Assembly (NCBI GenBank): GCA_020310875.1
Contig: CM035417.1
Location: 108,173,104-108,237,103 of the forward strand
From: Ceratopteris richardii
Lineage: Eukaryota; Streptophyta; Polypodiopsida; Polypodiales; Pteridaceae
DNA length: 64,000 bases
Direction of reading: 5' to 3'
Shown here: in pieces, positions 11,425 through 24,550 of the stretch
Position numbering within the stretch: position 1 is the first letter of the stretch
Layout: each line of letters begins with the position of its first letter
Program-made: the position numbers and the translations under genes
Notes under the pieces: generated by a model
Seen by the model: only the letters and a program-made list of their open reading frames with translations
What the model was told of the DNA's origin: nothing
The model's database searches: none

Positions 11425-12474
11425 TTTGCCTTTGGACTTCCATGCTTTGAATTCTTCAAGGTTGATAGTATCTTCATCATCTCAACTTGAGGCTTCATTC
11501 TGAGTGGGTTCCTCCTTTGTAAGAGTTGGAAATTCCTCTTCCAAATCATAGGGTAACTTGACCTTCCTGCATTCATTCTCATACCAAGCATCATTCTCAT
11601 CAAAGAGAACATCTCTGCTTACCATAAATCCCTTATTGATGGGATTATAAAACCTGTAACCCTTTTGATTTAAATCATACCCAATAAAGATGCATTTTTC
11701 AGCCTTTGGATCTAGCTTACCTCTTATCTGTGAAGGAATGTGTACATATGTTACACATCCAAATATTTTGCAATTGTCAAGTGAGGGTCTCTTACCATGC
11801 CATGCTTCATAGGGTGTCATGCCATCAAGAGACTTAGATGGTAACCTCTTTATGAGGTAAGTGGCAGTGGAAACACTATCTGCCCATAGATAGTTAGGTA
11901 ATTTTTTCTCATTAAGCATAGATCTAGCTGTCTCCACAATTAATCTATTTCTTCTCTCAGCTACCCCATTTTGTTCAGGAGAATACCTTGTGGTTATCTC
12001 TCTTTTGATGCCTCTCTCCTGCAAGAAGTCTTCAAATTCATTGGAGAAGTACTCACCTCCTCCATCTGACCTTAGCCTCTTCAAATTCCTTCTTGTCTGA
12101 TTTTCAACTAGTGCAAGATATTTTTTAAAGCAATTAAATACCTCATCCTTGTGCTTCATAAAGTACAACACAGTCCATCTGCTATAATCATCAATGAAAG
12201 ATACATAGTACCTTAAACCTGAGACTGAAGGCTCTTTGCTTGGTCCCCATACATCTGTGTGGACAAGCTCTAGGTAGTCTTCATGCATGTATCCTTTCCT
12301 TGAGAAAGGTAACCTATGGGACTTCCCAAATTGACAAGCACCACACTTATAAATCATATGTTGCTTGGATACATTAGGTATCCCAAACACACATTCGTCC
12401 ATGCACATTTGTTTCAAGGTTCTTTCTCCTATGTGCCCTAACCTTTTGTGCCAAATCTCAAGCTCAGAAAGTGT
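11421..12474 (-). pseudogene. Copia-3 GAG-pre-integrase and integrase
   Basis: After a stop at about 12475, the frame carries LSELEIWHKRLGHIGERTL and CGACQFGKSH (HHCC finger). The integrase core follows with LVHTDVWGPSK, LRSDGGGEYFSNEFEDFLQE and PEQNGVAERRNR, keeping D, D and E. KIFGCVTYVHIPSQ and KCIFIGYDLNQKGYRFY mark the C-terminal part. A frameshift near 11480 separates it from the linker. The core itself is intact over more than 300 residues. Confidence 0.92.
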
Positions 12475-13923
12475 CTAATCTTTATAACTGTATAGTGCAA
12501 TGTTCTTGGTATCTTCTAACTCAAAAGTGAAAAGTCTACCTGATTTTTCTCCTTTAGCGATCCTCTTGAACCCATGTCTTGGATCCTCCACATTTGCTCC
12601 ATATTGGTTGAATCTGACCTGCAAACCTTTCTCCACAATCTGACCAACACTCATCAAATTTTTGGTAATGGTTGGTACATAAAGTACCCTGCTCAACAAA
12701 TTCTGATTTCCATCACAAGTCTTAACATTTCCAACTTTAACTACAGAATGCTTTGTGTCATCACCTGTTTGGACTTGATGCTTACCTTTTGGTTCCTCAA
12801 GATCAGAGTGTAATGCTACATTGCCAGCCACATGATTTGAACATCCTGAGTCAATGTAGAATAGGTGGTCATCATTTGTACCTGATTTTGAAGTCATGTT
12901 CATGATTAGAAGAGAGTCATCCTGCTCCTCTGTGTAGTTGTTGTAATCTTTCCTGGATTTGAATCCTCCTTGGTAGTTGCCATTGTAATTATTGTTGTAG
13001 TTGTTGTTGTAGTTATTGTTGTAGCCTTGGTGATGGTTGAATCTACCTCTTGACTGTGAGTAGCCACCTCTTTGATATCCTCTTCCTCTCTGATTCTTGT
13101 AATTCTTGAAACACTCATCTGTAGTATGATTTGATAGACCACAAATGTTGCATGGTGAGGAGTTATAAGATCTCCCCCTACCTTGCTTACCTCTTCTGCC
13201 CCTTCCTCTTGAAGATCTATCTCTCCCTGCATAGTTGGCTTGAGAAGTAGAGCCTTCATCTTCCACCTTCTTGCTTTTGCCTTTATCTTTAGACTTCTTA
13301 TCAGTGTATAGGGCAGAAGAGTTATTACCTTTGGACGTGTCTCCATTTTTGTTGAGCTTTGCTTCATGATTAAATAGCATGTCCATGTAAAGATCCATAG
13401 CTGAGGTGAAGCTTTCCCATTTGTCATCAGCCTTGATCCCATTGATCACTTGCCTTATAATCTGTTCTTCTTCAATCTCTTCTCCTATGCTTCCTAACTG
13501 ATCTGCTACATCTTTAATCTTGGTCACAAATTCTGAAACAGCTTGCTTAGGTTGCTTCCTTAATGTTGTGAACTCAATCCATAACTAATTTTTCCTAGCC
13601 CTTGTGTTGGAAGAAAAATATGATGACAAGGTTTCCCAAGTCTCTTGGGATGTCTTACAATTTCTAATATGTGGTAAAAGAAAATCAGATATAGAGTTGA
13701 GTAAATAAGACCTTGCCAATGCATCCTTAGCACACCATGTGTTGAGCCTTTCATGTTCTTCCTTGGTTGGTAATCCTCTTGTTTTGAATGAGGGCAATTC
13801 CCCATCTCCTGACATGTATCCATAGAGACTCCTTCCTTGTAGGTAGTTCTTCATCCTTAGAGACCATGATTGATAGTTGTTCCTGTCCAATTTATCAATG
13901 AATGAAGGAAAACCATCTCCCAT
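12475..13923 (-). pseudogene. Copia-3 gag and protease
   Basis: The ATG at 13923 gives MGDGFPSFIDKLDRNNYQSW, close to the gag start of Copia-4. The frame is interrupted by a stop at about 13585 and resumes at 13527. A zinc knuckle CNICGLSNHTTDEC lies near 13105-13150, followed by an Asn/Tyr/Gly-rich low-complexity stretch. The protease active site FYIDSGCSNHVAGN near 12830-12865 keeps D-S-G. The frame ends at a stop just before GAG-pre-integrase. Confidence 0.92.
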
Positions 13924-13936
13924 TTTACCTTAGTTT

Positions 13937-13948
13937 GCTCTGATACCA
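13937..13948 (-). other. Copia-3 primer-binding site
   Basis: The minus strand reads TGGTATCAGAGC one base inside the LTR, matching the initiator tRNA-Met primer site used by the other copia elements here. Confidence 0.93.
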
Positions 13949-13949
13949 C

Positions 13950-15008
13950 TGTTGGGAAAGATGGATGGATGCTCCAAGAGACTGAGTAGGTACTGCTAAA
14001 CCTGCTTTGTACCAGCCCTCTTTTGCTTCAAAGTTGATAACTAGACCTCCTTAGCTTTCAAGTGACACCATAAAATGTCCTATGTGCTTTGGAAATGATG
14101 TGTGTAATGATTGAATCAAAACAAATAACTTTGGAAGTCACAAACTCAAGAAAACCTTCTATTTATGTCTTGACACGTGCTAGATATTTTGCTCAGTATG
14201 ACCAGCACAGTAGGAATTGGAAAAATTCCTTTTAGGGGTATCTAATAAGCTTAGTAAGCTACCTATTCCAAGTGGAATGATGTAAAACGATAAACTATGC
14301 TAAGAGAAAGCAATTTAGCAAGTTAAGCTATACCCCCGACTTTTTAGGACTGTAACAGAAAATGACCAGAGATCACCTCGACGCAGATTTCTTCAAAATG
14401 GCTGAATAGAATGTCTTCAAAATTTGATAGCATATAGACTACTTCAAGCGGAATCCAAGAAGCTCTGAATCACTGAATTGGGTGAAGAATTGACCGAGAT
14501 ATGCCCTTGACAAGTTGACAGACTTTTGAGTAGACTAATAGAGAACTCAGAGATGGACAATGTGAATGTATGTATTAATGAACATTTGTATATAACTCCA
14601 TTGGCATGAATATCATTGCCAAATGGTATAGAGAGGTGTGGGCTTCAGTGTAGACCTCACACACACTCAAAAATCAGCAATGCTAGGCTCGGGAGTGCTC
14701 ACTCTTACCCGCGACTTTTCATGACCATTTTTATAAGAGATGGGTAGAAGTTTGAATTCAAATTCAAACTTTTGGCTCCCTATGATCAAGCTCCTAAATG
14801 CTTGGAGATATTCTTTCAATCAAACAGCTACTTTTATCCAGGAATCCTTTTGTTAGGTGATTACTAAAAGATTCCAAGTCAATCTGACTTTTACAATGAG
14901 GTAAAGTGGTAATTAACCACTAGCATATGTTCCTATGCTTCTTCATGTATGTATAAACTTCAATGCATCCTTTGAGCCAAATGTGTAGGCTTGCAATTTA
15001 CACCAACA
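13950..15008 (-). repeat. Copia-3 5' LTR (1059 bp)
   Basis: It begins TGTTGG and ends CCAACA, next to the primer-binding site, and matches 8892-9708 over its right 817 bases. The right flank (from 15009) is the protease region of a Copia-6-type remnant. Confidence 0.92.
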
Positions 15009-15150
15009 ACACCACTATCTAAGATCCATTCTTGAGAAGAACTAGAAGCTACAAGAGCATTGGCTTTTGTGGAAATGAGCAGGTCTTCACTAGAACAGCG
15101 AGACCTATGTCGAGATGTTTTTGAGGGGTTGCTTTGGATCTTTTTAGTAA
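15009..15150 (-). pseudogene. Copia-6-type gag/protease remnant
   Basis: The sequence matches 50331-50480 (CACTATCTAAGATCCATTC). On the minus strand it would encode the end of gag and the start of a copia protease up to WILDSG. The rest of the protease is missing because Copia-3 abuts here. It marks the left edge of block 1. Confidence 0.7.
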
Positions 15151-15880
15151 TTTTGTTCTTGTTTTCTCATAGGCACATCATCCAATTTCGAGCTTCACTT
15201 GCACATCTATTTTTTCACCATGTTTTTTTGGGTTCTTGAGTTTATTTAGAGGGAGGATGTTTTCCAAAGTTCGTTGAACTTCATGCTAGACAAGTGGTTT
15301 AGTGGATCCTTGAAAACATAGTGGAAACTTTCAAATATTGGTTAATCTCCATATTGAGTGGGAGATGCCTTGCCATGCTTTTGGTGTGTTTCTTTCTCCT
15401 ACTTTGTTGGAAATCTTGGTTGCCATAGTTTTGGATCACAAAACATGTTTTATAGTGATACTTTTTCATTTACTTTATCTAATGGCTATCTTGGTTCGTG
15501 TTGCTTTATTCACATAGTACACTTTGCTAGATTTTATCCTAGATTTTTTACATCTACTTGGTCATTTTGGAGAGTCTATGAACAAGTTCTAGTTTGAAGC
15601 ATGTTTGGTGCACATATATGTGATATATTGGTCTCTACTTTTCTCTCCAATCAAACTTATGATGTGTTTGCTGCATGCAAATATCCACTTTGATCTTATT
15701 TTGGTAGAGAGGCTGACTACAATTGGATTTTCTTATCTTGTCAATCTCCTTGATTTCTAGTGTAATGTCTTTCTACTTGATGACGTAGACTTTCCAACAT
15801 GGAAATGTTAGATGTAGGACACATTGGTTGTGTTTTGGTTACACATACATACATGGTGTTGCATAGAGGCTTTGTGACAT
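15151..15880. other. Block 1 unassigned DNA
   Basis: It matches 50480-51220 closely. Short open frames exist (for example 15358-15597) but differ between the copies through frameshifts, and I cannot assign a function. Confidence 0.6.
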
Positions 15881-16050
15881 CACCCATATGTGGATGGATA
15901 TGGATGCATTGGCTAGGTCCGATATATAATTGCAGTTGATCGATTCCATTTGTGACTCCATGATGTATGAGGAGATATGTAACTCATTATGGAACAGGCT
16001 TCATGCTATGTATGAAAAACCTTTGACTTAAGAGAAGCATATAGCAAATT
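15881..16050 (+). pseudogene. Copia gag (UBN2-like) fragment
   Basis: The plus strand reads MDALARSDI, a stop, LQLIDSICDS, MMYEEICNSLWNRLHAMYEK. This fits the part of copia gag with alternating Ala/Leu positions followed by LW-x-x-L-x-x-x-Y. The same reading frame recurs at 51225-51315 with an 80-base deletion after it. Both copies contain stops. The match is by pattern only, so the call is moderate. Confidence 0.42.
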
Positions 16051-18948
16051 GATGAATTTGATGTTGGCACTATGGATGTGATGGTCATATTTGAGGATGT
16101 TGGTTCAAGAGGGTGCGAAAACCATGTTGGTGACATGCACATGATGTCAAGGAGGTAATGCTTTCTGAGAACTTTGGTGATTGATAATGGCCATGAAAAC
16201 TATTTCACATTCTCATATGATACATCTTAAGATTTCTTATCACCAGATGTCACACCTTTTTCTTTTCTGCTTGATGCATGTCACATTAATCTACTTTATG
16301 ATGCAATAAATATATTTTTCCATCATATATGTTCAAAATGCATGTTATGTGGTGATGTTTCTATGATCTTGATTTGAATACTTTAGTTATATGATAGTGT
16401 TTTTTACATATATTGGTTTGTAAGAATTTTTTCTAGTTGCAATTGGGGCAACTTATGCACATTCAAGGCACTAGCATTCGGTAGACATATCCATTGCACA
16501 TGCCACACTTTTCGCCTCAATGGGGTTTGAACTTTATGAATGTCATGAGACCTATCATGTCCCATTTTCTCTGCATATATATACATTGTGATCACACTCA
16601 AAAAACCCCCGATCATGAATTAGCCAGCTTATGGTGAGCATCATGATAAAGTTGGTGTGATAGAGTCTAGTAATTCCTATGGTACAAAATGTGTGGTATG
16701 TTATGAGAGCTCTTTTGCTGTATAATTTGATCCCATTAGGGAAATAGATGAGTCCAGTATGAGCCTTTTGGACTAAGGAGAGATTAGGGATGGGCCAATG
16801 AGAAGAGGGTGGTGGACATAGTATAGTCCCTTAATCACATAGGCTAGGCATAGGCTCCCATGGCTTTTTCATGGGTAAAGAAGAATAAACCACCTTGACC
16901 TAGTGGTTTTAGTTAGATGAATGGTTTTGAAAGGCTTAGGAATGACTTAGAGTCCTTTAGTTGACTCCATGATTCAAAGGCTAAGGTTGAGTTGCAAAAG
17001 TCAAGGCAATATTCAACTTGGACCCTTGGATTTAACAGAAGTCAAGGGCTTAGATGTATTTCATCCTAGAAAATGCACCTTTTATTGTGATCCCTTGATT
17101 TTGTTCTCGAATCTCATAGTGTTGCTTGAATTCTCCTTATTTTGAGTGCCCAAATTGCACATCGTGGATCAGCAATTGATCTAATGGCTAGGATTGACTC
17201 TCTAAAAGGCAAAGTGCCTTTTCACATACATCAACCTTGAATGATGGCACGATTGGATGGATGATATCCTTCACGTTTTTATGCTTAGCCCCAAATGCGG
17301 GCAGTGGTCAAATCTTCCCCTCATGGAACGATCAAAATCTATCCAAAAGTTGATCTTAGCCCCACATGCAAGAAACCATTAGATTCCCCATCATCTAATG
17401 GTCCTAAAACATTCAGAGAGTTTCCCAAAAAATTCGTTACACCTTCTCTCTCTATTGAGCCAATGCAGATATGCAAAAGCCTCTCTCCCTAGTGTGCCAA
17501 CCCTATCAATCTTAGCCATTAAATACAAGAATCCAAGGGCCCACAAATGTCCTTTTAAAACTCAAATATAAATATCTATAAAATATTATTTTACTTGAGA
17601 ATACCACTACTGGTTTTCCTAGGCCCTAGATTCTTGGTTGAGAGCATGTCTACTTTGGGTGCTAAGGATTTGGTTGTTATTTAATCATTATCAGTTTCAT
17701 TCATCGAGATTGGCATGAATGTATCAAGATATGGTACTCTAGATGATGGTGGTGCTTTTGGATGCCTTGGATAGTGGCATGATTGAAATTATGAGGTTAT
17801 CCAAGATAGCACGTGTCATCAATGTTTGAGATTCTAATGTATGAGTTGTTGTTCTCAAGCCCATGCATTATGATCTCTATTGGAACATTTGCATTGGGGT
17901 TATAATTTTCAATGGTTAACAAGAACATAGAGCAAGTGGAAGCCATTTATGACCTTTTCCTGTTCTTGCATCAATCAGATGCAAGCTCGAATATTGTTAG
18001 CTTGAATGTAGAGTGATTTGAGATTCATGGAAACACCTTGGTTCATGCAATTGTAGGGTGATGTCTATTGGTTGAGATCTAGATCTCTTCCTATACATTG
18101 TTGTTTAGTCATACATCGTTCTGTATATACATAGCCGCTTATGGTCATATTGATCGTCAAGTAGTAGATTGTTAGGCGTGGTATGGGATAAGTAACCCTT
18201 CACCTATACTTTCATATGTATATATAATAAATCTATCAATATCTTGGATTATCTCTAGGGATGATGCTTCCCATTATGACATTTACCTCTTCATTTCTTC
18301 TTCTCTCTCTGTCTCTCTATGTATGTGTGTGTCCATCAATTATCTATGAGAAGTGTGAGAGACTTAGAGAATCCAGTTCCATCTTTTTTTAGTCCTTATC
18401 AACCCAAAAACTCCAATAGAAGCGATGAGCTACTTTCTAGTATATGTTCAATGTACAACTCTTATAATTGTAATATTTGTTGCATACTTATAAGGCCTAT
18501 GTTATGTAGAGGAGCCAGTTGTGTATTTCCACATAGGTAGGAATCTCAAATTACATGCTAGATGTGGGTCTCATTGGACTAATTATAAATTAGGTAGACT
18601 TTCTTGATTAGCAAGTGAAAATTTGGCTCGATTGGAATGTAACAAAAGTCAGACTTAATAGCACTTTAACTTGGAGGCCCTATTGTCACTCACATGATAT
18701 TGAGTAAAACACTTGGGCTTAATTTTGATTGCAAATCCGATCAATCTTATTTTGTTTTTTTCTTAATATATTAAAGTTTCTTTGTTGGTTCGACTCACAC
18801 TTGGATCGTTTACCATGTGAGTGGTGATCAACCACATATAGCTAGCTACCCATGCTGAATTTTGCACACAAGGCCACGTGTCTTATGTCATGATTTTAGA
18901 TGATTTCCACTCTAGCTCACATATCAAATTGAGCCAACATACCTTTAC
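16051..18948. other. Block 1 non-coding DNA
   Basis: About 2.9 kb without a recognisable gene, matching 51320-54150. Frames such as 17295-17492 and 18319-18540 are not kept intact between the copies, apart from a short pair at 18319-18540 and 53574-53795 that looks like chance. A pyrimidine-rich CTCTCT stretch lies at 18300-18325. Confidence 0.6.
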
Positions 18949-19272
18949 CATGTATTTTTCCATCTAGAGTTGTCTAGATTGCTAAAGAATTTATAGTTTG
19001 AGAGGGCACATGCAAAAAATTTACCATTCTTCTAATGGAAAGTTAGATTTTTTTTTTCCATTTTTTCTCTGTGTATTCCCTGCTCTCCTACTACACTCAA
19101 CTTTCTTTGATACTTATTCTCTGAAAATAATATCCTAGAAACATGCCTTAAGTGAAGCATTAATGAAGTAAATATTTGAACTTGCTCCTATACACATGCC
19201 AAAAACAAGGGCATTGTTTCCAAAGTACATATTTAAACCTGTTCATTGAAATTTATCCAAAGTAGAGACAGA

Positions 19273-20011
<739 letters not shown>

Positions 20012-20279
20012 CAACCACTTGATGAAAACGATCAATATTTTTGAACTTGGGAGAGAAAGAGGATGCATTCAAAAAGGCTAGTTTTTTTCATATATTAGTA
20101 TTGTGAACATAACATCATTGTTGGAAAACGTATGGTCGAAAACTCCTAAGCAACATAAAAAATACTCTCCTAGATTAAATTAAGACGTAGACTAGTAAAA
20201 AGTTATAAGTTTGTATTAGAAATAATGTCCAAAGTCTTGCAATATAAAATCATGAATCACACTATTTGACAATCTTAGA

Positions 20280-20787
20280 AACTACACATAGCAGTGTTGC
20301 AGGTGGACACTTCAATCTTAACTGAGTAATTAAGACCATTTTATTCTCAGGACTTTGGTCGCTCACTCTTCATACGGATGCACTTACCTATGTGAAAGAT
20401 GTGACACATGCAAACGTGCACAATATCCGATTAGAAAAGATGAGATGCCTTTAAGGCCAATGATGGGAGGATGCACATTCTTGAAGTGGTGTATAGACTT
20501 TCTAGGTCCTATTAACCCCCCAACTAGAAACTCCCATGCAAATTACATTATTGTAGCCATAGATTAACTTACAAAATGGGTAGAAGTAAAATCCATGACA
20601 AAGAATGATACTCAAACGATTGCTAAGTTCTTATTCGAGAACGTGTTCACCAAATATGGGTTACCAATAGAGTTAATAAGTGACAGAGGCTCCCACTTCT
20701 TGGATGAAGTCATTGAAAACCTTCTCCAATAAATCTTGGTAATACATAAGAAGTCTACCCCCTACCATCCACAAGCTAATAGAATGT
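20280..20787 (+). pseudogene. Gypsy integrase fragment G1
   Basis: The plus strand encodes a zinc-finger remnant (CERCDTCKRAQYPIRKDE) and a Ty3/gypsy integrase core: FLKWCIDFLGPINPP with the first catalytic Asp, YIIVAID, FLFENVFTKYGLPIELIS and SDRGSHFLDEV with the second Asp. A stop follows IIVAID and another follows ENLLQ. The sequence breaks off at 20787 inside the region before the third catalytic residue and is joined directly to a copia RNase H tail. Compared with G3, about 2.6 kb is deleted at this point. Confidence 0.85.
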
Positions 20788-21005
20788 AAGGGAGAGGTTC
20801 TTTGTTGGAGAGATCAACTTGGCATATGTGCCCATGTAGGAGAACATTGTCGACCTTTTCACCAAGGCTCTGCCTAGGGAGAAATTTCACACTTTCTGCA
20901 AAGCTTTAGGGGCACTACCTTTCAGGGATTGACTCCACATAGCTTGGCACTTTCTTATACATGAGTGTTGGTTCCTTGTTCACCGCATCACTCCTAGGGA
21001 GGATT
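20788..21005 (+). pseudogene. Copia-1-family RNase H C-terminus
   Basis: The plus strand reads INLAYVPM, a stop, ENIVDLFTKALPREKFHTF and ends shortly before the LTR. This is the conserved C-terminal tail of copia RNase H (VADLFTKAL region). The sequence then runs through CTCCTAGGGAGGATT, a degraded polypurine tract, into the LTR at 21006. Homologous tails are at 38140-38345 and 58880-59070. Confidence 0.82.
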
Positions 21006-21236
21006 TGTTAATATATTAAGGTAGTGATGTGTGTGATCATACTAGGACCGTTGGGTCACTTTTTTCCCTCTTTAGAAGGTCTTTCTCCCCTGGATTTTAT
21101 ATACGCCTATTGCCCTAACGGGTTACTTATCTTTGTACATTTTAGTGGTAATACATTCAGTATTGTGAAGTGTGCTCCAAGCTTCTTCTCCTTCTTTGTG
21201 TTGTTCATGTGCATCTATAGACCTCAAACTCCAACA
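21006..21236 (+). repeat. Copia-1-family 3' LTR (231 bp)
   Basis: It starts TGTTAATATATT and ends CCAACA, and its minus strand aligns with the Copia-1 LTR at 4108-4337. The following sequence (TCCTTGTGCTATGAATG) also follows the LTRs at 38576 and 59175, so all three copies stem from one ancestral insertion. Confidence 0.87.
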
Positions 21237-21779
21237 AAAATCCTTGTGCTATGAATGTATCTTCATAGCATTCCTAGATCCCACTTGGTGCTAGTGAGCT
21301 CCGATGCATTATCATTCATTAATTTGTTATAGTTGGTTTGCATACTTCCATCCATGCCGGATCTACAACTATTCCATCTTCAATTATCAACTTCATTAAT
21401 TCCTTCATTGTCTCAACCATCATGGCTATACTAACTATGTGAGTAGAAGCGCAACTTTGATCCTCTATTCTTTGTGATCTCCTTGGTCCTTCTGCCTTCT
21501 ATTCAATAGTTTTCTGGCTGCAGTATTTTGCTGCAAGAAGATCAGTCCAAGAAGGACAAGTCAATTATGCATGTTACATATCAAGCTTTCTTAACTAGTC
21601 ATAGGGCAGAGATAAATGGAGTTTATCTACTAGTAAACAGAAATCTAGTAATATTGCACCATAGTACGAATGAGAGAATTATTTCATAAGAATCAATTCA
21701 AGAAGTATTTGTTTAGTACATTTGGACCAAAATAAAATTTGACAATTTTATTCATTGGAAGAAAATTTCATTCTTTTAC
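21237..21779. pseudogene. Copia RT and gag fragments flanking the LTR
   Basis: The part near 21250-21420 on the minus strand corresponds to 38590-38750, where it reads like the copia RT N-terminus (DPAWMEVMQTNYNNLTN). The part near 21527-21640 on the plus strand reads LLQEDQSKKDKSIMHVTYQAFLTSH, close to the Copia-1 gag stretch LLQEDQSRQNRSIMHV. Two copia scraps in opposite orientation are thus joined here. The orientation switch is shared by all three copies. Confidence 0.5.
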
Positions 21780-21818
21780 ATTTATATACATACATACACA
21801 CACATACACATATACCTT

Positions 21819-22718
21819 GTATTTTTTCATCTAGAGTTGTCTAAATTGCCAAAAACATTATAGTTTGAGAGGGCACATGCAAAGAACTTACCATTCCTCT
21901 AATGGCAAGTAAGATTTTTTTTTTCCATTTTTTCTGTGTATCCCTACTCTCCTACTACACTCATCTTTGTTCGATACTTATTCTCTTAAAATAATATCCT
22001 AGAAACATGCCTTAAGGGACGCACTAATGAAGTAAATATTTGAACTTGCTCCTAAACACATGCCAAAAACAAGGGCATTGTTGCCAAATTAGATATTTAA
22101 ACCTATTCATAAAAATTTATGCCAAAAACAATACCAACACTACTAAAATATATATTTGGATTCACTTTTCAAACAAAATGAATTAAGTTTCAACCTTGTG
22201 AATTTTTTTAGAAATTGGTTTTGTAAAGTAAAATACTATGTGAATTTTAATGTACTACTAACAACATGCCTAAGTCTTGGACAACATAGACAAAGAAAGA
22301 GAAATAAATGTCAACCAATTCAAGAGAACAATCATTTTGAACTCACAAGATCAAGACAAAGCATTCAAACGGGTGAACTTTATCATATATTACCCCTATA
22401 AACTTAGAATCAATGTTGGAAAATATTTTCATGGACACAACTCCGAGGAAATATGAAAAATATTGTCCTACATTAGTTTAAGAGATAGACTAGAAAGATG
22501 TATAATGCTTGAACTAGAAATCACGTAGAAAGTGTTTTAATGAAAGATTTGGAAGGTTATGAGCTTTTAATTAGGTTCACGATACTTTTAGTAACTATCA
22601 TGTATGCTCACTTGGGACTAAGATATAAAATTGGGATAGACAAGAAAATGGTTTTTGAAAGGAAAGAATGATCTAAATATTGAAATAATCCTAATAACAT
22701 GACCAAATCGTAGATGCC
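21819..22718. other. Second unit of the tandem duplication, non-coding part
   Basis: It matches 54145-55050 nearly throughout and 18949-19260 in part. The first unit (near 19245) lacks the stretch equivalent to about 22110-22700. No coding pattern was seen. An A/G-rich segment near 22295 is a diverged copy of the sequence right of the GA tract (see 23146). Confidence 0.65.
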
Positions 22719-23145
<427 letters not shown>

Positions 23146-23400
23146 TTTCAACCACCTCAAGAAAACAATCAACATTTTTGAGCTTGGTAGAGAAAAGGAT
23201 GCATTCAAAAAGGTTGGTTTTTTCATACAGTAGTATTGTGAACATAACATCATTGTTGGAAAAAGTATGGTGGAAAACTCCTAAGCAACATAAAAAATAC
23301 TCTCCTAGATTAAATTAAGAAGTACACTAGTAAAAAGTTATAAGTTTGTATTAGAAATCATGTCCAAAGTATTGCAATATAAAATCACAAATCAGACTAT
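23146..23400. other. Spacer between GA tract and gypsy integrase
   Basis: It matches 20009-20280 and 55521-55776. No gene is visible. It also resembles, with strong divergence, the sequence left of the GA tract (22290-22540), as though the GA array had grown inside one copy of an old direct repeat. Confidence 0.55.
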
Positions 23401-24550
23401 TTATCAATCTTAGAAACTACACATAGTAGTGTTGCAGGTGGACACTTCAACCCTAACTGAGTAACTAAGACCATTCTACTCTCACGACTTTGGTGGCCCA
23501 CTCTTCATATGGATGCACATACCTATGTGAAAGATGTGACACATGCAAACATGCACAATATCCAATTAGAAAAGACGAGATGCCTTTGAGGCCAATGATG
23601 GGATGATGCACATTCTTGAAGTGGGGTATAGACTTTGTAGGTCCTATTAACCCCCCAAGTAGAAACTCCCATGCAAATGACATTATTGTAGCCACAGATT
23701 ACCTTACAAAATGGATAGAAGTAAAATCCATGACAAAGAATGATACTCAAACAATGGCTAAGTAGTTATTCGAGAACGTGTTCACCAAATATGGGTTACC
23801 AATAGAGTTAATAAGTGATAGAGGTACCCACTTCTTGGATGAAGTCATTGAAAACCTTCTCCAATAAATCTTGGTAATACATAAGAAGTCTACCCCCTAT
23901 CATCCACAAGCTAATAGAAAAGCTGGGTACATAAATAAGATTCTATGTAATGTATTGACAAAATGGTAAATAATAAATGTTGTGATTGGGATAAACAACT
24001 TTATCATGCGATTTGGGCTTATAGATTTGCCTACAAAACACTACTCAATGCCACCTCATTTCAGATGTTCTTCGAGTAGAATGCTATGTTATCATTAGAC
24101 TTCTTGATCCCAACTTTAAAAGTAGCACAGGAGCACTAGTGGAATGGACATGAGTTGTCCTCGAGGATATTTGATCTAGAACGCTTAGGTGAGACCAAGC
24201 TACGAGTGGAAACAAATTACATCAACGCTGCAAAGAGAACACAAAAGGAATACTTCGATGCACACATCAAGGATAAAGGATTGAAAGAGAGAGACCTAGC
24301 GTTGGTATATACACTAAAGGAGCTTGCCCATGAGTTGGAAAAACAAGGATATTGACCCATGGTCATTAATAGAATTTCCATTGGGAGTGCAATTCAATTG
24401 GCCACTCTAGAAGGTGACATCTTCCCAAGCTATGTTAGTGGATGCCGAGTCAAGCTATATCAAGAACCTCTTACAGAGGATATGCTAATGAGACTCAACA
24501 CTGCTAAGAAGCGAAAAGAAGAAGAGCTAAGGGTTAGAGAAGAAGCATAG
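23401..24550 (+). pseudogene. Gypsy integrase G2
   Basis: The plus strand carries a decayed Ty3/gypsy integrase. The zinc-finger end reads CDTCKHAQYPIRKDE. The core includes GVDFVGPINPP-type sequence with the first Asp and SDRGTHFLDEV with the second. After STPYHPQANR the catalytic Glu region reads KAGYINKILCN, so the Glu is lost. The C-terminal part, LKERDLALVYTLKELAHELE and LPSYVSGCRVKLYQEP, is open in two pieces (24155-24355, 24359-24550). The ending resembles the NG-x-RLK-x-Y tail of non-chromodomain (Athila/Tat-like) gypsy integrases; that is an inference. Confidence 0.82.

Larger units (their letters stand above)
8892..15008 (-). mobile_element. Copia-3: Ty1/copia element with two LTRs
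   Basis: A minus-strand copia element of about 6.1 kb: 5' LTR 15008-13950, primer-binding site 13948-13937, gag-pol 13923-9750, polypurine tract 9722-9709 and 3' LTR 9708-8892. The 3' LTR lacks about 240 bases at its outer end. The left and right flanks match different places of the block repeats, so no target-site duplication remains. The LTRs differ at many positions, so insertion is much older than for Copia-4. Its coding and LTR sequences are related to Copia-5, so the two are sister families. Confidence 0.93.

Noticed and set aside
12906..13442. 178-residue Thr/Ile-rich minus-strand frame (also 36361-36930 and 27855-28151)
   Set aside because: These are shifted-frame shadows of the Asn/Gly-rich gag region of the copia elements.
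15358..15597. Possible LINE ORF1 or host gene (also 50592-50783, with IEWEMPCHAFGVFLPP)
   Set aside because: The frame is not kept between the two block copies and the faint similarity to a DUF4283-like stretch could not be supported.
17295..17492. 65-residue frame, with a related 100-residue frame at 52522-52824
   Set aside because: The two copies differ by frameshifts and have no recognisable domain; treated as chance.
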